NCBI GenBank assembly: GCA_963783855.1
Contig: CAWAPE010000014.1
Location: forward strand, 434,001 to 498,000
Length of the DNA stretch: 64,000 nt
Source: JAKAGZ01 sp963783855
Lineage (GTDB): Bacteria; Bacteroidota; Ignavibacteria; Ignavibacteriales; Ignavibacteriaceae
Direction: 5' to 3'
Shown one piece after another: positions 28,304 to 37,584 of this stretch. The position numbers and the translations under genes are program-made. Each line of letters starts with the position of its first letter. The stretch's first letter is position 1. The notes under the pieces are model-generated. The model was not told the DNA's origin, ran no database searches, and saw only the letters and a program-made list of their open reading frames with translations.

Positions 28304-30715
28304 ATGTTCCGAATAATACCGGAAGGACTGGAATATCATGAGCACGTCTTACTTAAAGATGGTCAGGGGATATTTCTAAAACCAGCCGTAGAAAAAGATA
28401 TACCATTCGTAGATTCGTTTATGAAACGCCTTTCGCAGGAAAGTCTGCGAATGCGTTTTATGGCGTCCATTTCTGAAGTATCACAAAATCATATAAAAGA
28501 TCTTTGCAGTGGCGATTTCAAAGAAAGCGGATGTTTGCTTGCAATCATTGGTGAAAAAGAGAATGGAAGAGTTATTGGTCTCGGAAACTATGTTGCCATA
28601 GGAAACGGCCACACTGCAGAAGTTGCATTTCTTATTGAAGATAAATTCCAGGGAAAAGGAATCAGTACAATCATTCTTGAAAGGCTCGCGGGATTAGCGG
28701 CTGCAAACGGATTTATTGATCTGGAGGCTGAAGTCCTGCCCGAAAATCAGCCGATGATGAATGTATTTAAAAGTTCCGGTTTTGAAAAACACCGGGTTTG
28801 GAGTACAGACACCGTACATTTTGAATTACCCGTTAATGGTGGAGCACAAGTTTGGGAAAGAGCTCAGTTGCGAGAAAGAATAGCAGTTGCTAATTCTCTA
28901 ATTCCATTATTACATCCAAAAGTTATTGCAGTTATTGGGGCTTCAAGAGATACCTCATCCATCGGAAACCTCATCTTTAAAAATATATTAAGCGCAGATT
29001 TTAACGGGAATGTCTATCCTGTTAATCCACAGACTGATTTCGTTAACGGTATTAAAGCGTACTCATCATCAAAGGAAATTCCTGAGCAAATTGATCTTGC
29101 TGTAATTTCTGTAAAAGCAGAAAAGGTTTTTGAAGTTGCAGAAGAAGCGATTAGTGCCGGAGCCAAAGGTCTGATTGTGGTTTCCGCGGGATTTTCTGAT
29201 GCCGGAGAAGAAGGAAAGGAAAGGCAAAAGAAACTTTTTGAACTTGTAAGATCACGTGGAGTCAGGCTTTTAGGTCCCAGTTGTCTTGGAGTTATGAATA
29301 CTAATTCCGATGTAAAATTAAATGCAAGCCTTGCACCTGAAATTATGATGCAGGGTCAGACAGGATTTTTTTCACATTCGGCGGCTCTCGGACTTGTGAT
29401 TCTGGACTACGCAAAAGAAAAAGGGTTGGGCTTTACTACATTTGTGTCAGCGGGTAACAGGGCAGATGTTTCAGGCAATGATTTATTGCTTTACTGGGAA
29501 GAGGATCCGGATACAAAGATTGCCATTCTTTATCTTGAAACTTTTGGTAACCCGCGAAGGTTCGTTCGAATTGCAAGAAGAATGTCTTATAAAAAACCAA
29601 TTCTTTGTGTGAAAGGTGCAAGAAGTTCTGCCGGAAGAAAAACTGTTGAAGCTAAGAGCGGAACTCACGCCGCTGGTGAAAGGGAAGTTGAGGCATTATT
29701 TCATCAAACCGGTATTATACTTGCGCCTACTCTCGAAGACATTTTTGACGTTGCTGTTGTACTTGCTCATCAACCACTACCGGAAGGTAACCGCGTAAGT
29801 ATAATTGCAAATTCATCGGGAATGGCAACTCTTTTTGCCGATGCCTGCGAAATGAATGATCTTAAAATTGATGGACCCGGGGTTATTGATCTGGGTGCTT
29901 TTACATCACCTGATAAATATGAAGAAGCTGCTTTTAAAGCGCATTTATCTGAAAATGTTGATTCTATTTTAATTGGTTTTGCCTGCGTAGGAAATTGTGA
30001 TGCTGAAACCTTTGCACAGGCAATAAGAAACGGAATCAGCAAAGCAGAAAACCAAAGTGGTAATGAAAAACCAGTACTACTTTGTCTTATGGGTGCTGCA
30101 GGCACAATTTCACTTGTTGATGAAAACAATAATACTAACCGTAAATTTCCATCATTTCGTTTCCCTGAATTAGCTGTTAATGCTTTGGGTAGAATTGTTC
30201 ATTACGTAGATTTTAAGAAACAGCCTCTGGGAAATCATGCCTGGTATGAAGATGTTGATGCCGGCGAAGCAAGAAAAGTAATTCAGAAAATATTATCAAA
30301 GAGCAAATTGCAGGATCAGTTTATAGATCTGGATAAAGATTCTTCGAAAGAATTACTGAAGCATTTTAATATTGAAACAACTGATGATAAACATTCACAT
30401 CTCGATATTGTAAACCTGAAAGTTAAACCCGATCCTTTGTTTGGGCCTCTTCTTGAAGTGAAAGTTTCAGGATTTGATACCATTTTGCATATTACTCCAA
30501 TTACCGACAGGGATCTGGAAGAAACTCTTCAGCAGATTCATTGTGACAAGAATAGCGGATTGGGCCAGACTCTTGGTAAGCTTTCTCAAATGATTGAAGA
30601 AATTCCGTGGCTCTGGGAACTTAATGCAAAAGTTGTTCTTGATAATAAACCATTATTAATTTCAGATGTTTTTATTAGAATCAAATCCGGTGGGGTCGAA
30701 CGTCCAGTTTATTAA
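28304..30715 (+). CDS. GNAT acetyltransferase fused to an ADP-forming CoA-ligase-like region (Pat-like)
   Basis: This 803-residue protein begins with a GNAT domain (about residues 15-180, with GHTAEVAFLIEDKFQGKGI for acetyl-CoA binding). A CoA-binding Rossmann domain follows (HPKVIAVIGASRDTSSIGN), then the ligase parts with LLGPSCLGVMNT. The C-terminal ATP-grasp is short. Where active ligases have SHTGALAG, this one reads KSGTHAAG; by hand alignment the catalytic His is replaced, so the ligase half is probably a sensor, as in Pat. Pat acetylates the acs lysine. Domain order is GNAT first, opposite to Salmonella Pat. acs lies upstream and the AcuB/AcuC genes follow within 25 bases, which supports this role. 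Confidence 0.88.
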   Translation: MFRIIPEGLEYHEHVLLKDGQGIFLKPAVEKDIPFVDSFMKRLSQESLRMRFMASISEVSQNHIKDLCSGDFKESGCLLAIIGEKENGRVIGLGNYVAIGNGHTAEVAFLIEDKFQGKGISTIILERLAGLAAANGFIDLEAEVLPENQPMMNVFKSSGFEKHRVWSTDTVHFELPVNGGAQVWERAQLRERIAVANSLIPLLHPKVIAVIGASRDTSSIGNLIFKNILSADFNGNVYPVNPQTDFVNGIKAYSSSKEIPEQIDLAVISVKAEKVFEVAEEAISAGAKGLIVVSAGFSDAGEEGKERQKKLFELVRSRGVRLLGPSCLGVMNTNSDVKLNASLAPEIMMQGQTGFFSHSAALGLVILDYAKEKGLGFTTFVSAGNRADVSGNDLLLYWEEDPDTKIAILYLETFGNPRRFVRIARRMSYKKPILCVKGARSSAGRKTVEAKSGTHAAGEREVEALFHQTGIILAPTLEDIFDVAVVLAHQPLPEGNRVSIIANSSGMATLFADACEMNDLKIDGPGVIDLGAFTSPDKYEEAAFKAHLSENVDSILIGFACVGNCDAETFAQAIRNGISKAENQSGNEKPVLLCLMGAAGTISLVDENNNTNRKFPSFRFPELAVNALGRIVHYVDFKKQPLGNHAWYEDVDAGEARKVIQKILSKSKLQDQFIDLDKDSSKELLKHFNIETTDDKHSHLDIVNLKVKPDPLFGPLLEVKVSGFDTILHITPITDRDLEETLQQIHCDKNSGLGQTLGKLSQMIEEIPWLWELNAKVVLDNKPLLISDVFIRIKSGGVERPVY

Positions 30716-30739
30716 TTATAAAAACCGGGGAGAAAAATT

Positions 30740-31369
30740 ATGCTAATCAGCGAAGTAATGAAAAAAAATCCTGTTACGGTAAACTTCGATATAAAATTAA
30801 ATGAAGCTTATAAATTAATGCAGGATAAAAAAATCAGGCACCTGCCGGTTTTAAAGGAAGAAAAACTTATTGGTGTTGTAACTGACAGGGATCTTAGATT
30901 AGCGACAAGCAAATTATCTGAGCACCCTTTTGATCCGGAAACCGAAGTTGAAAAAGTAATGAGTCATCCAGTTAGTACTACCAGCCCTAATGATCCGGTT
31001 GAAAGAGCAACCCAGGTTATGCGGGAACTTAAAATTGGTTGTTTGCCTGTAGTTGAAGAAATGAAACTAGTCGGGATAGTAACAAATACTGATTTGCTTG
31101 ATGCACTTCTTATGTTAACCGGAGTCCACCAGCCATCAGGACGTCTGGATGTCCGGCTTCCAAATAAGACAGGTGAACTAGCCAGGCTTACAGGGTTGCT
31201 TTCCGAACAGAAAGTTAATATTCATTCCATTCTAACATATCCTGATAAAGATGGAAAAGTAAGGCTGGTTTTGCGTCTTGGAAGTATAGAGATGAAAATG
31301 CTTGCAGAGTTGATTTGTAATGCGGGTTTTGAGGTAATCTGGCCGGTACATATAGCATGTGTAAAATAA
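30740..31369 (+). CDS. acuB: AcuB-like CBS-pair and ACT protein
   Basis: This 209-residue protein consists of two CBS domains (about residues 1-57, with IRHLPVLKEEKLIGVVTDRDL, and 75-132, with GCLPVVEEMKLVGIVTNTDL) and an ACT domain (about 137-205, with NKTGELARLTGLLSEQKV). CBS pairs bind adenine nucleotides and ACT domains bind small metabolites. AcuB of Bacillus has the same make-up and stands between acuA and acuC, as here between the GNAT fusion and the deacetylase. It probably tunes the acetylation cycle of acetyl-CoA synthetase. The next gene overlaps its end by 13 bases. Confidence 0.9.
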   Translation: MLISEVMKKNPVTVNFDIKLNEAYKLMQDKKIRHLPVLKEEKLIGVVTDRDLRLATSKLSEHPFDPETEVEKVMSHPVSTTSPNDPVERATQVMRELKIGCLPVVEEMKLVGIVTNTDLLDALLMLTGVHQPSGRLDVRLPNKTGELARLTGLLSEQKVNIHSILTYPDKDGKVRLVLRLGSIEMKMLAELICNAGFEVIWPVHIACVK

Positions 31370-32490
31370 TTTATCATCCCAAATATAATCTTTACGATCT
31401 TGGTGAAAGTCATCCATTCAATCCTGTTCGTGTTGAAATGGTTCTGGACCTTCTGCATGAATTGAATTATGCAGTTGAACCAGAAACCCCTGATCCCGTC
31501 ACTCCCGAAATGCTTTATAAAATACACGATAAAAATTATGTGGATATTATTGAAGCATTGAGCAGGGGAGAAAATAAAACCGAATCGGAACAGCTTGGAC
31601 TCGGTACTATTGATAACCCTATAACAAAAGGAATGGCAGAAGGTGCTAGATACCAGGCTGGCGGAACATTGCTTGGCGCAAAATTATTGCTTGAAAATAA
31701 AACAAAAAAAGTTCTTCAGCTTGGCGGCGGATTTCATCACGCGCACAGTAACCTTGCTTCCGGATTTTGTATTTACAACGATCTTGCTTTAGCGATTAAA
31801 GAAATGACAGATAAAGGGCTGCACGTTGTATATCTCGATATAGATGTTCATCACTCAGATGGAGTGCAGAAAATATTTTATAATGATGATAAAGTTATGA
31901 CAATTTCTCTTCATGAGTCAGGAGAGTTTTTGTTTCCCGGAACCGGATGGATTCACGAACTAGGGCAGGGAATGGGACGGTCGTTAAAACTAAACGTTCC
32001 GCTCGATCCGTTTACCGAGGGTGAATCATATCTTGAAGTTATGGATGGAATAATTGAACCGGCATTAAAATGGTTTAAACCTGATGCTATGATTGTAATG
32101 GCAGGAGCAGATGCCCATTTTTCTGATCCGTTGGCTGATTTACTTTTAACCACGATGGATTACGAAAAAATATTTAAGAAAATTCTAAAATATGCCGATG
32201 ATTATAGCAATGGAAAAATTATGTTTACACTTGGTGGAGGATATTCGATTACTGCCACACCTAGAATCTGGACTATTCTTTACTTGTTAATTATGAATCT
32301 GGAAATTCCCGATAAACTACCCTCAAAATGGATAAAAAGATGGTCAGAAAAAATCGGTAAAGAAATTCTTGGGTTTCTACATGATCAGCTACCAGCATAT
32401 GAACCAATACCAAGAAAATCAGAAATAGAAAAACACAACCGCGATTTGATTCGCAGAATTAGTGACTCCGTTGTTCAGTACTGGATTTAA
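31357..32490 (+). CDS. acuC: AcuC-type class II-like lysine deacetylase
   Basis: This 377-residue zinc hydrolase of the histone-deacetylase superfamily has the His pair in GGGFHHAHSNLASGFCIYND, the zinc ligands Asp and His in YLDIDVHHSDGVQ and the third zinc Asp in GADAHFSDPLADL. The late Gly-rich loop TLGGGYSI is also present. AcuC removes acetyl groups from acetyl-CoA synthetase, switching it back on. The gene overlaps acuB by 13 bases. Together with the GNAT fusion upstream it gives a complete acetylation and deacetylation pair next to acs. Other deacetylase substrates (acetylpolyamines) are less likely in this setting. Confidence 0.92.
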   Translation: MCKIIYHPKYNLYDLGESHPFNPVRVEMVLDLLHELNYAVEPETPDPVTPEMLYKIHDKNYVDIIEALSRGENKTESEQLGLGTIDNPITKGMAEGARYQAGGTLLGAKLLLENKTKKVLQLGGGFHHAHSNLASGFCIYNDLALAIKEMTDKGLHVVYLDIDVHHSDGVQKIFYNDDKVMTISLHESGEFLFPGTGWIHELGQGMGRSLKLNVPLDPFTEGESYLEVMDGIIEPALKWFKPDAMIVMAGADAHFSDPLADLLLTTMDYEKIFKKILKYADDYSNGKIMFTLGGGYSITATPRIWTILYLLIMNLEIPDKLPSKWIKRWSEKIGKEILGFLHDQLPAYEPIPRKSEIEKHNRDLIRRISDSVVQYWI

Positions 32491-32617
32491 TTTATAAGCA
32501 TTCATTAACCGTTCGTCATAAACCCCAATTTCTCAATCAGAAATATGTAGCTATTTTCTTTGTGAATTTATAAAATAAAGCATTAAAAATTGTTTAGCAT
32601 TTATTTTATAGAGAGCC

Positions 32618-34477
32618 ATGAAAAAGTATATTATTTTAATGTCCATTTTGATTTTCATCATGATTATAGATGGATGTAAAAAAGAAACTACTGATCCAGG
32701 CAAAAACGATGTTTTAACATTTAGAGTTAATAATAAACATAGTGGCGTTTATCCCGGAAAAGGGATTGATAACCCGGCCGGGTTTAATTGGATATTTAAA
32801 ACTGATGGTCCTATAAGATCAGCTCCCGCAGTTTATAATAATACAGTCTTTTTCGGAAGCAGTGATGGTAATTTCTATGCCATTGATTTTTCAACAGGGA
32901 AAGAAAAATGGCACTTTAAAACCGGAAGCGCAATTCAATCTGTCCCGGCAATTTCAGAGGATAAAATATTTTTCACAAACAGGAATGGAATCCTGTTTGC
33001 TTTGGATATTAGTAGTGGGAAAAAAGCCTGGAAAATAGAGTTCGGAAAAGATCTTCCTTTGGATTGGGGCTTTGACTATTATCTTTCTTCACCTGTTGTG
33101 GAAAATGAAAACATATATGTCGGAAGTGGAAATGGGAAATTTTATTCTATTGCGGCGGGCATCGGTGCCATCTCCTGGGAATTTAATTGTAATTCAAGAA
33201 TAAGAGTTGCTGCGGCAATTAGTAACAATTTGGTTTTATTCGGTGATATGGCTGGATATTTTTATGCACTGAGTAAAGATGCCGGAAAATTAATCTGGAA
33301 ATATGAGGTTGAAGGATTGAAATATCATAATTCCAAATTCGGATTCGATAGACAATCTATTATGAGTTCAGCATCTGTTTCTGGTAAAAATGTCGTCTTC
33401 GGTAGCCGTGATGGAAATTTGTATAATCTGGATTTACAATCTGGAAAAGAAATCTGGAAAGTAAGTTACGGCACATCCTGGGTAATTACTTCACCTGCTA
33501 TCTATAACGGGGTAGTTTATGATGGAAGTTCGGATGCGAAAGTTATACAAGCAGTGGACCTAAAAACGGGAAAAGAAATTTGGAAATTTAATTCCTACCA
33601 GGCCGTTTGGTCATCTCCTGCTGTAACTGAAAACAGCCTTTATATTGGAGATTTTTCAGGTACTTTATTTGCAATTGATTTGAAAACCGGGGAACAAAAA
33701 TGGTCTTATAAATTATTAACAGGTTTTATTGCCTCATCGCCAGTTGTAGTAGGTGAAAATATTTTAGTAGGTGGTGACGATGGGAATTTATACTGTTTAA
33801 AAGGAAATCAGACGAATTCAAATAAAGAAAATTTTAAACGTGCCGTTTACTATGAACCAGCAAATGGATTTAATTGGTTTCATAATAGGGTAGATGAAGG
33901 TGTTAAAAATTTCTTTCATAGGTCGGGTTATGAAGTCTTGGACAAGAATTCACTTGCTAAATTCTTTAAAGATCAGATCGACTTAAAATCAAAAAGCGTA
34001 GTGATTTTTGCTTCTAATAAAGTGCCTTTCACAGTGTTTGATGAATCAGGAAATAATTTATTAATAAAAGATTATTTAACAGCCGGTGGTAAAATTGTTT
34101 TTCTCGGTGCAAATCCACTTGGATATATATTCGATAAAAAAACTGATAAACTTACCGGAATTGATTTCAGGATTCCTTCCAAAGTTTTTGGAGTTGATTA
34201 CAAAGGCGAATTAACCGATGCGCTGAAAGGATGGTATTATTCTAAAACTACGGAAGAAGGAAATAAATGGGGATTAACAGGCTGGTGGGTAGGAACGGCC
34301 TCGGTTGATAAAAATCAGGTTTCAACAGTTTTAGCCCTAGACGAAGACGGAAAGGCCGCAGCATGGGTAAAGAATTTTGGCGGCCCCGAAGGTACAGGAC
34401 TGGTTCAGTTATGGGTTGAAAGGAATAAGCTTCCCGATTTGTCAGGGATTAAGTCTGCTGCAGAATATGGATTTTGA
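32618..34477 (+). CDS. PQQ-like beta-propeller lipoprotein
   Basis: This 619-residue protein starts with a lipoprotein signal (IIDGCKK). From about residue 55 to 405 it carries seven or so repeats of the PQQ/BamB type, each with a pattern like GKEIWKF and VYDGSSDAKV, forming a propeller. Residues of about 410-619 form a different alpha/beta domain (SKSVVIFASNKVPFTVFD, LTAGGKIVFLGANPLGYIF), with a look of ThuA-like or amidotransferase-like folds; I do not recognise it surely. No catalytic dehydrogenase residues are seen, so it is more likely a binding scaffold in the cell envelope. It stands alone. Confidence 0.8.
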   Translation: MKKYIILMSILIFIMIIDGCKKETTDPGKNDVLTFRVNNKHSGVYPGKGIDNPAGFNWIFKTDGPIRSAPAVYNNTVFFGSSDGNFYAIDFSTGKEKWHFKTGSAIQSVPAISEDKIFFTNRNGILFALDISSGKKAWKIEFGKDLPLDWGFDYYLSSPVVENENIYVGSGNGKFYSIAAGIGAISWEFNCNSRIRVAAAISNNLVLFGDMAGYFYALSKDAGKLIWKYEVEGLKYHNSKFGFDRQSIMSSASVSGKNVVFGSRDGNLYNLDLQSGKEIWKVSYGTSWVITSPAIYNGVVYDGSSDAKVIQAVDLKTGKEIWKFNSYQAVWSSPAVTENSLYIGDFSGTLFAIDLKTGEQKWSYKLLTGFIASSPVVVGENILVGGDDGNLYCLKGNQTNSNKENFKRAVYYEPANGFNWFHNRVDEGVKNFFHRSGYEVLDKNSLAKFFKDQIDLKSKSVVIFASNKVPFTVFDESGNNLLIKDYLTAGGKIVFLGANPLGYIFDKKTDKLTGIDFRIPSKVFGVDYKGELTDALKGWYYSKTTEEGNKWGLTGWWVGTASVDKNQVSTVLALDEDGKAAAWVKNFGGPEGTGLVQLWVERNKLPDLSGIKSAAEYGF

Positions 34478-34622
34478 GCCAAATCTTAATTTTTAGGGAT
34501 TTTATAACTCTTTTACCAAATAATGGCAACTTTATGTCTTTTAAAAAGTATAAAGAGAACATAGAATTAGCTTGAAGTTTTCCTTAAAAGTATTAACTTA
34601 AACACATACGCAATAGCCAATT

Positions 34623-36695
34623 ATGCCTATGAGAATTGTTCGTTTACTATTTATATTTTTATTTACTGCAACTCTATTTGCGCAAAATTACACGCAGAAA
34701 TATTCTGCCAGTTTAAAAAACGAACTCAGCAGAACTTCTGACGATGGCTCCGTATTGGTATGGATATTTTTTAAAGATAAAGGTTTGTCTTTAAATAAAT
34801 ATTTTGAAAGCCCCTCAAACGTGGTAAGTGAAAAATCATTAAAGAGAAGAGAAAAAGTTTTACCCAAATCAGAATTAATTGGATTTACAGACCTTCCCGT
34901 AAATAAAAATTATATTAATCAACTTGAATCTATTAACGTTCACGTTAAGCAAATTACAAAATGGTTTAACGGAATTTCCGCGATTGTTCAAAAGAGTGAA
35001 TTGCCGAAAATTTCTTCGCTGAATTTTGTAAAAAAACTTGATGTGGTTGCTGTTTATAAAAATCCGGAAATGCCGAAAGTAGAAAATGAATTGCCTTCCG
35101 AAAATAATTTCAGGAAATTACAAAATAATACTTATAATTACGGCAATTCATACGCAGAGCTTGAGCAGATTAATGTTCCTGCGGCGCACGACAGCGGCTA
35201 CACCGGTGCGGGAGTTATAATAGCTGTAATGGACGCGGGTGTCAGTAATCTTTCGCACGAAGTATTTAATAGGATGATCAACAACAACCAGATTATAGCG
35301 AAGTATGATTTTGTAAACCATGATTCTAATATTGCAAATCAGACGACAGATGCTGGCGATGGATCACACGGAACCTGGACTCTTGCACTGATTGGCGGAT
35401 TTAAAGAAGGCCAGATGATTGGGCCTGCGTTTGATTCAAAATATATTTTGGCAAAAACCGAAAACACTGACAGTGAGTCTACTATTGAAGAAGATAACTG
35501 GATTGCCGCAATTGAATGGGCGGATAGTATCGGTGTAGATGTGACCTCCACTTCGCTTACTTACAGGTATGATCTACCTAATTCCGGAGATGTATATTAT
35601 TCTTCGAGCCAAATGGATGGGAACACTGCTAAAATTACAATTGCAGCGGACCTTGCAGTTAAAAAGGGAATTATCGTAGTTGTATCGGCAGGAAATGAGG
35701 CGGTCTATCATGCCGGTGATCAGAATACACTTGGTGCACCTGCAGACGGGGATAGCGTTATTACCGTTGGAGCTGTAAGTATTAATGGAATAAGAGCATC
35801 ATTCAGCAGCTATGGGCCTACCGCTGACGGTAGACACAAGCCTGATGTTATGGCTGATGGTGTATCTAATTATATTCCGGACGCAACCTCGGGAAATGTT
35901 AATGGATATTTAACGGGAAGTGGAACTTCTTTTTCTTGTCCTTTAGTAGCTGGAGTTGCTGCACTAATTTTACAGGCACATCCGACCTGGACTCCCATTC
36001 AGGTTACAGATGCTTTAAGAAATACAGCATCAAATCACAATGCACCCAATGATACTACAGGCTGGGGAATTATTGATGCTATGGCGGCAATTCACTATGG
36101 TAATACATTACAGGTTCAAGCACCGACTTTAATTGCGCCCGTTAACGGCTCCACAAATCAACCTGTTAATATTACTCTTAAGTGGAATAAGATTGCAAAC
36201 GCTTCAAAATACCATCTGCAGGTTTCCAAAGATTCGCTTTTTTCTAACTTTGTATATGATGACTCAACACTCTCTGATACAACACAGCAATTAATTTCTT
36301 TAAGTGATGGGACAAAGTATTTCTGGAGAATTGGTGCAATGGGCAACTCAGGCGGCTCTGCATTTTCAAATACTTGGAAATTTACTACAACTGGTTCAAA
36401 TAACCAGCAGACAATTCCCGATACATATGTGCTCGAACAAAATTATCCAAACCCGTTCAATCCTTCCACGGTGATTACATATAAAATTCCTGATGGCGGA
36501 TTTGTAACTATGAAAGTTTACAACCTGCTTGGTAACCTTGTTACAACACTCGTTAGCGAAAATAAACCTGCGGGAACTTACACTGTAGAATTTGATGCAA
36601 AGAAAAGAGCAAACCCGCTGCCGAGTGGTGTTTATTTTTACCGTCTACAGGTTGGGAATTTCGTCTCTACGAAAAAAATGGTAGTAATGAAATAA
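34623..36695 (+). CDS. Secreted subtilisin-like (S8) protease with type IX sorting domain
   Basis: This 690-residue protein has a signal peptide ending near ATLFAQ, a propeptide region to about residue 170, and the S8 catalytic triad: Asp in IIAVMDAGVS, His in DGSHGTWT and Ser in GSGTSFSCPLVAGVAAL, with the oxyanion Asn in VSAGNEAVYH. A fibronectin type III domain follows (about 500-590, TLIAPVNGSTNQPVN). Then comes the type IX sorting domain with QNYPNPFNPSTVITYKIP and a KKMVVMK end. It is probably released or fixed at the cell surface and degrades external protein. The gene is monocistronic and convergent with a tetR gene 3 bases away. Confidence 0.93.
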   Translation: MPMRIVRLLFIFLFTATLFAQNYTQKYSASLKNELSRTSDDGSVLVWIFFKDKGLSLNKYFESPSNVVSEKSLKRREKVLPKSELIGFTDLPVNKNYINQLESINVHVKQITKWFNGISAIVQKSELPKISSLNFVKKLDVVAVYKNPEMPKVENELPSENNFRKLQNNTYNYGNSYAELEQINVPAAHDSGYTGAGVIIAVMDAGVSNLSHEVFNRMINNNQIIAKYDFVNHDSNIANQTTDAGDGSHGTWTLALIGGFKEGQMIGPAFDSKYILAKTENTDSESTIEEDNWIAAIEWADSIGVDVTSTSLTYRYDLPNSGDVYYSSSQMDGNTAKITIAADLAVKKGIIVVVSAGNEAVYHAGDQNTLGAPADGDSVITVGAVSINGIRASFSSYGPTADGRHKPDVMADGVSNYIPDATSGNVNGYLTGSGTSFSCPLVAGVAALILQAHPTWTPIQVTDALRNTASNHNAPNDTTGWGIIDAMAAIHYGNTLQVQAPTLIAPVNGSTNQPVNITLKWNKIANASKYHLQVSKDSLFSNFVYDDSTLSDTTQQLISLSDGTKYFWRIGAMGNSGGSAFSNTWKFTTTGSNNQQTIPDTYVLEQNYPNPFNPSTVITYKIPDGGFVTMKVYNLLGNLVTTLVSENKPAGTYTVEFDAKKRANPLPSGVYFYRLQVGNFVSTKKMVVMK

Positions 36696-36698
36696 TCT

Positions 36699-37301
36699 CT
36701 ATCCGGTTTTCAATTTTTTTATTCCGCTTTTACTATATCTTTTCAGATAGTATCTTTTCATTTTTTCAAAAGGAAATTTATCCCTGTAGAAAAAATACTG
36801 TAAACCCAATCCGTCAAATCCGGCAAAAAATATTCGTGCTTCTATCATAGGCTCTTTTATTCCTATTTCCTTAAAAATCTTTTCAATTATTTTAAGGTAA
36901 AACTGGGCAAATTTTATATTAAGAGATTGAGAAGTTTCAAATATTTCAGGCTGAAGAGACATAACAAAATACAAACGCCAGTATTCTTCCTGGTTTTTCA
37001 TATAATCAAACATTGCATTTATTATAAAAGCTATTTTTTCGTAAGGATCATTTATCTTCTCTAGATATTCCTGCAGAATATTGCCTGTACTTAAAGCCTC
37101 CTCAAATATTGCTTCTAATATTTTCTCTTTGCTTTCAAAATAATTGTAGGCAAGCCCTTTCGATATTTTTGCACTTTTAGCGATGTCGCTTATTGAGGTG
37201 CCATGGAAGCCTTTGTTTGCAAATAGCTTTAGAGAACTATCTAATATAGTTCTGCGGGTTTTGTTTCTTATTTCTTCGTTTTGTTCTTTTGTCCGGGGCA
37301 T
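36699..37301 (-). CDS. TetR-family repressor
   Basis: This 200-residue protein has the TetR DNA-binding part (about residues 10-60, FANKGFHGTSISDIAKSAKI and GLAYNYFESKEKIL) and a helical ligand-binding part. Its start codon lies inside a perfect inverted repeat (37300-37335), and a second palindrome with the same ACTGAA half-site lies at the promoter of the divergent export operon at 37585. It therefore probably represses both itself and that operon until a ligand, perhaps a lipid or toxic compound, is bound. The ligand cannot be read from sequence. Confidence 0.9.
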   Translation of the reverse strand: MPRTKEQNEEIRNKTRRTILDSSLKLFANKGFHGTSISDIAKSAKISKGLAYNYFESKEKILEAIFEEALSTGNILQEYLEKINDPYEKIAFIINAMFDYMKNQEEYWRLYFVMSLQPEIFETSQSLNIKFAQFYLKIIEKIFKEIGIKEPMIEARIFFAGFDGLGLQYFFYRDKFPFEKMKRYYLKRYSKSGIKKLKTG

Positions 37302-37335
37302 ATTTTTAACTGAATAATTGTTCAGTTAAAAATAT
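37300..37335. promoter_or_regulatory. Inverted repeat over the tetR start, likely autoregulatory operator
   Basis: Fifteen-base perfect arms (37300-37314 and 37321-37335) separated by six bases, with AACTGAA/TTCAGTT as the inner parts. It overlaps the start codon of tetR. As RNA it could also fold into a hairpin over the start. Confidence 0.7.
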
Positions 37336-37375
37336 CTTTATTATTTTATTTATTCAAGCTATTTGCTTACGCTGT

Positions 37376-37498
37376 AGTGTCCTAATTTCATTTACTGTCA
37401 TCTCGAACTGGTTTCGGGATCGGCTATTTAATAAGATTCTGAAATAAATTCAGAATGACAGTTTGGCTTTTGTTTGTAAATGATGAAATTAGGACACT
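37376..37498. repeat. Nested palindromic intergenic repeat
   Basis: Outer arms of 16 bases (AGTGTCCTAATTTCAT at 37376-37391 and its complement at 37483-37498) enclose an inner palindrome with ends ACTGTCAT (37394-37401) and ATGACAGT (37455-37462). The inner element begins TGTCATCTCGAA, as does the reverse complement of the repeat at 41549-41631. It looks like one repeat element that landed within another. Confidence 0.75.
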
Positions 37499-37518
37499 TA
37501 GCTTATCCTGTGATATAC

Positions 37519-37547
37519 TTGACAAAATACTTAAAAAGTCTTAATTT
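37519..37547 (+). promoter_or_regulatory. Candidate promoter of the export operon
   Basis: TTGACA at 37519-37524 and TTAATT at 37541-37546 are 16 bases apart (17 to TAATTT). The palindromic operator at 37548-37567 directly follows, where the transcript should start. Confidence 0.5.
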
Positions 37548-37567
37548 TTGACTGAACGTTTAGTCAA
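37548..37567. promoter_or_regulatory. TetR operator of the export operon
   Basis: A 20-base near-perfect palindrome, TTGACTGAACGTTTAGTCAA, ends 17 bases before the first start codon of the operon. It shares the ACTGAA half-site with the repeat at the tetR start, and its shape is typical of TetR operators. Confidence 0.75.
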
Positions 37568-37584
37568 TCTAAAATGGAATAGAG

